From Chalciporus piperatus (Eukaryota > Basidiomycota > Agaricomycetes > Boletales > Boletaceae), in contig JBBPTG010000030.1 in the NCBI GenBank assembly GCA_038093975.1, positions 1-64,000 of the forward strand: a stretch of 64,000 nt of DNA. The letters run 5' to 3'. The position numbers and the translations under genes were made by a program. Shown here piece after piece: positions 57,390 through 64,000 of the stretch (positions within the stretch are counted from its first letter, which is position 1; the number at the start of each line of letters is the position of its first letter). A model generated the notes under the pieces. The model searched no databases and was not told where the DNA came from. It saw only the letters and a list, made by a program, of their open reading frames with translations.

Positions 57390-58193
57390 TGTGCTAGAGC
57401 AAGAGCGTGATGTTGAGGGGAGGTAACTGTGGGAGGCAAGTACGTGAAGAGAAAGAGGAAGGCGACCGGGTAATGGGGGTTTAAATCCTACCTCATGGCA
57501 TTATCGAAGCTCACTGGCCATTGCGCCCATGTCCCAAAGGAACCATATTCCTGGAGCGAGAGGCGTAAGTGGGTGCACCATCAAAGATCTATGGCAAGCA
57601 TCACGCAAAGTTCCGAGGATAAAGAGGTCCCACATGTACAGGATGTACGCGCGGCAAGGTGATCGCTACGATGGAATCGTGCACCACATATTTATGTATA
57701 TCCAGAGCTGTCAGGGCTTTTATAACCTTTGCTCTTTGCAAACTTCGAATTCTTCCGTCATGAAGTATTTCAGTTGAGCAACACCCTGAGGAGATCACAG
57801 GTTGGGTACATCCTGGTACATCTGCCATGACCTGCCTGGAACTCGCCAGTGCAATTGTTCGCGCCAGCGGTTGATGCACTGGCAGACACCCACCTGAATG
57901 AGATGGTAGATTACTCGCGCCGCGAATGAGACGACTCCCAAACCTTAATGACTGGAAGGAGTTCGTTTGCCTTCCTAGTGGAGGGTGCACCGGTGAACAA
58001 CTGTCTTCATCGCGACTCTTGGGTCTGCCTAGGGGGAGACTAGTTTGCCTTGGGACGAGTGACACGTTCTGGAGAGTACTTGTTGTCTTCACCTTGGTCA
58101 AGGTTGTATCATGATAGTACTATGTGTAGTTGTTGGTGTGGTCATCAAAATATCAAGTGGTCATCGTGACTGTGCGTGCTAGGACCTTGATAC
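57390..58193. other. Intergenic region before the MITE
   Basis: Short open frames on both strands without motif support. Nothing recognised. Confidence 0.55.
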
Positions 58194-58196
58194 TTA

Positions 58197-58924
58197 GGGC
58201 CCGTTCGGCAGCCCTCGTTTTGCGTCCGTTTCGTTTCGTTTTGCTCCGTTTTGAGTTCCCACCATTTTTTGGCGCTGTGACGCTTGTGTGACGCCTACCA
58301 ATAATGGAAAAACAGTATGACATCTGAGTGCGAAATTTCTCAACGGCGTGCAGCGCCAACCACACCAATAGCCCTAACCCTAATCCTAACTTGATATTCC
58401 TAAACCTCACCCTACTTTCAATACCCACTAAACCTCATCCTATCCTTAGGTAGTTGGTTTGAGTTGATTGTTTTATTTTATACATCATTTGGCTGGAGAA
58501 ATGTGTAAGCATATTGATGAAATGGGATGGTCATAGCTTGTCGGAGTTCAAAGTCATAGTATATATATATTATTTTAAAAGAGTTCATTGAATACCACAG
58601 CATCAGAATCTTCTGAATATAATATAATAAATTGCCTGGACTTGTTAGACACACCTTGTTGGGTCTCGTTTACCATCTTATTCGCCACCATACTGTCAGG
58701 TTGGGGTTTAGGGGTTATTTGGGGTCAATCACATCTACTATACATTAGAGTTAGGGTTAGGGTTATTGGGAAGCACTGGTTCGGCGCTGCGCGGCGCTGG
58801 GGTTATTTTGAACTCAGACGTCGTTCCATATATGGCAGGCGTGACAATGTTCAAACAGGTGGGAACTCAAAACGGAGCAAAACGAAACGAAACGGACGCA
58901 AAACGAGGACTGCCGAACGGGCCC
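58197..58924. mobile_element. Non-autonomous PIF/Harbinger-like element (MITE), 728 bp
   Basis: Terminal inverted repeats of 67 bp (58197-58263 and 58858-58924) differ at one base and begin GGGCCCGTTCGGCAG. TTA stands directly outside both ends (58194-58196, 58925-58927), the 3-bp target duplication typical of PIF/Harbinger. Inversion continues imperfectly inward, so the whole may form a long hairpin. The middle is AT-rich, has no transposase frame and carries telomere-like tracts in opposite directions. It lies 123 bases upstream of the Mediator gene's ATG. Superfamily is inferred from TIR and duplication length only; hAT-like ends can look similar but carry 8-bp duplications. Confidence 0.85.
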
Positions 58925-59047
58925 TTATCTCGAGAAATTTACAAGCTGTGCACCCCGGTTCCCCGAACGAACCCCATTTACACATTTACATGCTGTGCCC
59001 CCCGCACAGCATGTAAATTTCTTCGATTAATCCAACTTACGAGTACG

Positions 59048-61330
59048 ATGATGGCAGGTCCTCACCAAATGGATTCACGACCATCACTACTCGCTGCAGT
59101 GCACGCTATACTCACTGTCCCACCAACGCCTGATGAGCGTGCCCATCCATTCAGCAACTCGTACTCAACAGCTCTGACACGACTAAACTCCATCCTGAAC
59201 ACGACCACCCAACTCAACCATGCACTAGCCCAATTGAACGCTATCCCGCCCTCGGATCAGACATCCAAGCTTGTTAGTCTCATGAAACAACACACTGCTA
59301 TGTCTACATCCGTCGCACTATCACGCGCTAGCACCATCTCGCTCTCTGCAGCACAACGTGCCGTCTTCCCTGACTATTACCCACCATCTCCCCTCCGGCT
59401 TGAAGAATGGGGTCGTGCAGTGGGCATGGAAGCCTTCATCGATACCGCAACATCCGCCGCTACGACAGTTGTTATGGCGGGGAAAGTCCTCGTCCTCGAC
59501 ATTGACATCGATGGCGGAGTGGTTGTCAAGACCTCTTTTGCTGTTGGGAATAATGTTACTAACGGCACATCTGCAGCTCCAGAACTGGATGCGTTTCTCG
59601 CAAGGGACATAGCTAGATGGGTGGATGCATCGAAGCGCGCATCACTGGCTGCACCGCACTCTCAGACGGCGGAAGATCCATCAGTAGAGGCTGCCAACCT
59701 TGGTCATGTTATACAAGATCACCTCCGCTACCTCATGATGCTCGATTCGTTGGCGTCTACCGAGGGAGAACGTGGCATTCGCTGGTTCATGGAGTCCATG
59801 ACCGCATACCGGCACTTTCTTGATGACCAAAAGTTGACTGGGTGTGTTAACTTGTCGTTCAGGAGAGCCTCTTGACGCTGATTGACTGACTCAGCACCAA
59901 ATCTCAGCCTCTTGATAAATTCCTAGCCAGAAATCCACTTCCCTTGCTATATCTCGATACACCATCCCTATTATTCCTCGTGTGGCTTTCTCCACTATCA
60001 TATCTCCGCCTTCTCCGGTCCTCGCCAGCCGAAAAGACTCAAACAAGTAGCCCCCCCGTTGATATTCCCACCTCGCATCTTACCTCAGTTCTTTCGAGGG
60101 ATCACAGTGGCGCAACTATCGCTCGGCTGAAACTCGTCCCTTCGTCTGAAGGCGTCGAAGGATCCTCGCAAGCTGACTTTCCAAATGACCACGTATTCCC
60201 CGACGTTCCCTCACACACATGGGTCCTCGAATTTAACCGCCCACCAAGCTCAGGGAGTCACCCAACGAATTGCGGTATAGTCGTCTCACAAAGTCGCATG
60301 CAGGCGATACAAGCCGTCATAAGCTCAGGCTTGTCTTCTGATGTCCTCATGGGGATGGGTGCACCCGGCGGTTCTTCCGCAAGTACTGGGTTAGGCAATT
60401 TAGGACCATTTAGTCCCGTCGGTCCGGTGACAGGAATCAACATGGGTAACCTTGGATTCAATGGATTTATCATGGGCCCACATGCCCAGTTGATCGATAG
60501 TGGCGGCGGCGCAGGCAGCTGGGTTGATCTCTTGGTGAGTACGATATGGGTTATCTTTCCCTGATTTTGATATACGTGCAAATGCGGGATTAGGAGGAAT
60601 GGCTCAATGAGGCCCGGAAGAGGTTTGGAGGCTCAGATCCCACAGCCTGGCCTACAAACCGCGTCCGGACCTCATTCAGACCCTGCTGAAGTCCTTCCAC
60701 TGATTGTCTCGAGTTTGCTTTTCTGCAGACCCTCGTTCTTGTGAGGGGTGTAGGAGATAGTTCTACATTTTTGTTTTGTTTTTGTTTTCGGTCCTCGTGG
60801 GGCACCCTGCTGACGTTCGATCCCCATAAGTTAAAACGATGGGTTACCTTCGGAGTATTACAAGGCAACCTACGTAAGTGTCTCAAGCTGTCTCGGAAAC
60901 GAATGTCTGAGCGTAACTCTACCAGACATCACCAAGTCAGGCGCATCCACCGCTCAACGTGCGTCTCACGACACCGCAAGAACCGGGATTTTTATTGCAA
61001 GAGGTCCCCGTGAAACGCGCCAGCGAGGTGTTGCGTATTCTAGATGTAGGTTGTTCCGAGTGCGATCGCATCATCCGGAAAACTTACGAGCCCCGTTCCT
61101 AGGTCGTAAGAGAACAATGCTGGCTGAACGAGCTGTTGGGTATGCTTCAATGGCAACCAGAGAGCACCAACTCTTTACAAAGCGATCGGACGTCATCGTC
61201 AGCGCAGTCGCCCTCTGTTCCCGAATCGGATGAACCAGTCTCGGACGAACTGCTCGCCTCCGTTCTCGCAGGAACGGTCACGCCACGTTCGATCCCCGTG
61301 ACGGTCTACCTTCCTTCTACGATGTTGCCC
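59048..61330 (+). CDS. Mediator complex subunit 1 (MED1)-like gene, frame broken and 3' end missing
   Basis: Exons 59048-59841, 59895-60534 and from 60594 join in frame. They encode an N-terminal helical part (LTRLNSILNTTTQLNHAL), SLDKFLARNPLPLLYLDTPS-like sequence and SWVDLLEEWLNEARKRFG. After an intron ending near 60729 comes GTLLTFDPHKLKRWVTFG. Then the frame changes between about 60850 and 60880, before YYKATY-TSPSQAHPPLN, EPGFLLQEVPVKRASEVLRI and VREQCWLNELLGMLQWQPE, a MED1 core. After TPRSIPVTVYLPS (about 61318) the expected C-terminal part is missing and TBC coding begins in another frame. By family it is the Mediator middle subunit bridging regulators and RNA polymerase II. The gene may be non-functional, unless splicing I could not see repairs it. 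Confidence 0.62.
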
Positions 61331-62950
61331 CCTCCGACGTCCTGCTACTCATCAGGGCCAAGGGATGTGGGAATACTGCCACTGGGGTCAAGATCGCGGA
61401 TCGCAGGGAGAGCAATTCTTGGTCCGACGAGGAGGCTGACACGCAGAAGAGTGTCATTCGGGCTACCAAGGGCTTCTGTGGTTGTGATGGACCTGGCGCA
61501 ACCCCTGCCGTCAGCACTCCGGACGGAGCTTGCGGAAAGTCTGTTACAACCTCGTCTCCTGCGGCTGTAAATAGCGCTGAGTCGTCATACAAGCCTCGTG
61601 GTTCTTCTCCAGATACACCTTCCCTGATGAACCCTAACTCCGTCCTTGCGGTCTCTGCCAGCACGCCACGCCATGTATGCGCGAATACGATCCGTGTTCC
61701 TCTAGCAGATCTTACGAAGATACACGCTGAGCGACAAACCGCGGCGCGCAAAGACTGGGACGCTTCTATCGGCGGAGCGGCTGTGCTTCTTGGACTTGGA
61801 ACGACGGATGAAGAAGATGAGCTCGCCCATACAGAGGGGTTAATCGCCTTCGCTCAGCTTGGGCTATCGTCGAACAAGGACGAGAGGAAGGAGTTCGATA
61901 AATTGGTAAGAGAGGGGATACCCCTTGTTTATCAGTCGAAATTGTGGATGGAGTGTAGTGGGGGGGTGGAGATGAGGGAGCCGGGTTTGTTTGGGGATTT
62001 GTTGGCTCAGGTGGATACCCATGAGTTGGTGACGCATGAGATCGAGAAGGACGTTCGGAGGACGATGCCTTTGAACATTTTCTTTGGTGGAGACGGTGCT
62101 GGGGTGCATAAGCTTCGGAGGGTTTTGACAGCGTACAGCCGGTAGGGATGCTCGCTGCTCGTCCGTCGCCTGCTCATTTATATGATATAGCCGCAATCCT
62201 GCTGTTGGATACTGTCAAGGCATGAACCTGGTCACGTCGACGTTGCTCTTGGTGCACGCACGCGGACGAAGAAGAGGCCTTCTGGGTACTTTTGGCCATA
62301 ATTGGGCGCATCCTGCCCGAAGACTTCTTCTCACCATCCCTTCTTCCCTCGCGTGCATGTCCACTTGTGTTGTTGGACTATGTACAGGAGTTCCTTTCCA
62401 AACTGCACACTCACCTGACCGATCTCGGCGTCGACCTTGCTGCAATTTGCTTCTCTTGGTTTTTATCCCTATTCACGGACTGCCTTCCCATAGAGGTGCG
62501 TTTTCTGGAATGAGCAAACGCTGTATGCGGATCTCCGACCAAACGTTTCACAGACGCTCCTCAGAGTATGGGATGCCTTCCTCGTGGATGGATTGGATGT
62601 CCTCTTCCGCATTACGCTTTGGTATTCTGCGCAGCAACGAGCAAGAATTGTTGCAATGCGAATCGATCTCTGCGGTCTACGTCGCGTTGGAAAACTTGCC
62701 GACGCGGATGTGGCAGCCTGATAAGCTCTTGCAGGTGACGTCCTCCGACTTCATGCATGCCGATCGTTGCTGATACGAGTTTACTTTTGCTTTGCCAGCT
62801 CGAACTGGAACTTCGGACATCGATCACGCATGGTGAGTCAGTGAAACATCGGGAACTTCATGTTGCTACCTTGCAGGGACTCGTGTCTCACACTTTGTTG
62901 ACATTTCCGCATCCTCTCTCCCTCATGTGTGGTCGTCTGTCCCACATCAC
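61300..62950 (+). pseudogene. TBC-domain Rab GTPase-activating protein, 5' truncated and frameshifted
   Basis: Reading FYDVAPSDVLLLIRAKG, then LAVSASTPRHVCANTIRVPL, KDWDASIGGAAVLLGLG and REGIPLVYQSKLWMECSG leads into the TBC signature IEKDVRRTMPLN (catalytic Arg). After an intron at about 62144-62192 comes RRNPAVGYCQGMNLVTS (YCQ, catalytic Gln). A 4-base duplication (ACGC, about 62256-62263) shifts the frame before DEEEAFWVLLAIIGRILPED. An extra T near 62617-62620 shifts it again within DVLFRITL-GILRSNEQELL. A LELELRTSITH end follows near 62800. No start codon or first exon is visible, because MED1 sequence occupies its place. Intact relatives stimulate GTP hydrolysis by Rab proteins. Confidence 0.78.
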
Positions 62951-63048
62951 CGTTTTCGTTGTTCAGTAGTAAGTATAACGATAGAGGTAAGATTAAACTG
63001 CATCCGCTTCCATTATCATCGCAATAGATAACATTCTACGCGTTGAGT

Positions 63049-63063
63049 TTAGGGTTAGGGTTA
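63049..63063 (+). repeat. Telomere-like tract (TTAGGG)
   Basis: Two TTAGGG units plus TTA, 75 bases before the last gene's ATG, in non-coding DNA. Confidence 0.7.
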
Positions 63064-63137
63064 CTTATTTAGGGGCTTCTTGCTCATACCAAGCTTGCAC
63101 GCCGGTGAGACCGGTGAGGACTCAGTTAGTAGCCACC

Positions 63138-64000
63138 ATGACCAAACGGTCTCCCTCTGTGCCGCCAGGACCAGCTGGTACCAAACGTACCCATTTAGAG
63201 GCTTCCCTGCCAGTGGCAGATAAATACCAGGAAGCGAACAGGCTCATAGAGTCCTCGGTCGAGAGGCTCTTACCCAGCAGGATGTCGCCCAGTGCTTCCA
63301 AGCTGGCCGCGATACTACAACTGATTTGTTCCAATGCCCCACCCGACGCACACATAAAGAAGGTTCCGAACGCTGGCGAGTGTAAGGAGCTGATGAACAA
63401 CCCTGATTTTGTAGACACTTTGAAAAGTGCCATCAAACAGCAGCGCTATGAAGACGTCATGGCCTTGCGTAGGCAGCTCAATTTTTGTTATTTCCCCACT
63501 TACGATCGTTTCTCTGTCAGCCATTCTTCGACAAGAGATTCACAACACTTTAGGTGGAGAACCGGCGTCTGGTGCCAGTACTGGTGTTCAACCAGGGAGC
63601 ACTGGTGGTGAGTAATGTCCGTCCCTGATAATGCGTCTTGTCTCTGATGACTTCCATCCCATTTTCGTGGTTGATCATGATGTACGCAGCTGGTAAATCA
63701 TTTCATGTCTTTGTGCCCGGACTGTACTGATTGAGCTTCCGTCACAAGCCGCGTCCTTGGCCTGGCGTCGTAAATACCTTGGAGATTGCCACGAGATCAT
63801 GCTACGGAATATCAATTCGATGAACCGCCGCGCGGATTATGCTAGTTCTGTCGCGCTTATCCAGAGCTCCGGCGCTGGAAAGTCTCGAATGGTCGACGAG
63901 CAGGCTAACTTGGTTTTCACAATCCCGTTCAATCTTCGTGATCCGGTAGAGCGTGCTTGTGAGTCCCGTGCATATCGCCTCGGATTGCGATGCCAATTGC
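63138..64000 (+). CDS. P-loop protein, N-terminal part (runs off the window)
   Basis: ATG 63138 has a strong context (GCCACCATG) and begins MTKRSPSVPPGPAGTKRTHL. The helical region KYQEANRLIESSVERLLPSR and DFVDTLKSAIKQQRYEDVMA follows. After introns between about 63480 and 63730 the frame continues as SLAWRRKYLGDCHEIMLRNI and then VALIQSSGAGKSRMVDEQA, a Walker A motif (GxxxxGKS-like), and LVFTIPFNLRD. A donor GTGAGT at about 63960 ends the visible part. This resembles a large agaricomycete family of uncharacterised P-loop proteins, often multicopy. Nucleotide binding is likely; the role is unknown. Internal exon borders were not fixed. Confidence 0.65.

Noticed and set aside
58153..59016. Two frames sharing KRSKTKRNGRKTR
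   Set aside because: The shared peptide is produced by the MITE's inverted ends on opposite strands.
60590..60840. Possible tRNA or SINE: TGGCTCAATGAGG resembling box A and GTTCGATCCCC resembling box B
   Set aside because: Spacing and arms do not fold as a tRNA. The segment reads as MED1 exons with an intron of normal size and branch site.
1..64000. Secondary-metabolite cluster around the P450 and MFS genes
   Set aside because: They are 18 kb apart with housekeeping genes between and no backbone synthase in the window.
1..64000. CRISPR arrays, rRNA genes and tRNA genes
   Set aside because: No spaced direct repeats of that kind and no rRNA or cloverleaf sequence was recognised; the context is eukaryotic.

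Overview
The window looks like nuclear DNA of a basidiomycete fungus, most likely an agaricomycete. Genes are dense and cut by many 47-60 nt introns with GT-AG borders and a few GC-AG ones. The gene families also fit: Zn2Cys6 regulators, GH18 chitinase, class 3 lipase, a fungal-type nucleoside transporter, cytochrome P450, GT61 glycosyltransferase and a DM9 protein. I joined exons by hand by matching splice borders, reading phase and family conservation. Where a total codon count is given, every exon joined in one frame.

Layout. 1-3.3 kb: 3' part of a tyrosine-recombinase (DIRS/Ngaro-like) retrotransposon, cut short in the recombinase and followed by a direct-repeat pair and an 83-bp inverted repeat. 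3.6-7.4 kb: an 11-exon Zn2Cys6 transcription factor. 7.4-9.8 kb: nothing recognised. 9.8-14.5 kb: a dead GH18 chitinase copy, an intact GH18 chitinase and a class 3 lipase in tandem. 15-21.7 kb, minus strand: an F-box-like protein, two paralogous DUF1771-Smr proteins and ornithine decarboxylase antizyme with a +1 frameshift site. 22.3-26 kb: ribosomal protein uS5 (RPS2), a disordered protein and U6 snRNA.

27.2-36 kb, minus strand: a P450 with a coding minisatellite, a single-pass membrane protein, a CNT nucleoside transporter and a WDR68/DCAF7-type WD40 protein. 36.5-44.3 kb: a short conserved protein, an Apq12-like membrane protein, a mitochondrial pyruvate carrier subunit, palmitoyl-protein thioesterase, a GT61 glycosyltransferase and mannose-6-phosphate isomerase. 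45-49.2 kb: a chitin-binding/DM9 protein built from tandemly repeated exon-intron units, facing an MFS transporter. 49.6-57.4 kb: a long disordered protein with a C-terminal membrane span, dynactin p27 (DCTN6) and a BTB protein.

58.2-64 kb is more damaged. It holds a 728-bp PIF/Harbinger-like MITE, a Mediator subunit 1 gene that breaks frame and ends abruptly, a TBC (Rab-GAP) gene with two frameshifts, telomere-like repeats, and the start of a P-loop protein that runs off the edge.

Most genes are housekeeping and independent. Possible functional groupings are wall and chitin work (chitinase, GT61, PMI supplying mannose-6-phosphate, chitin-binding/DM9 protein) and the chitinase-lipase pair. 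No CRISPR arrays, rRNA or convincing tRNA genes were seen.
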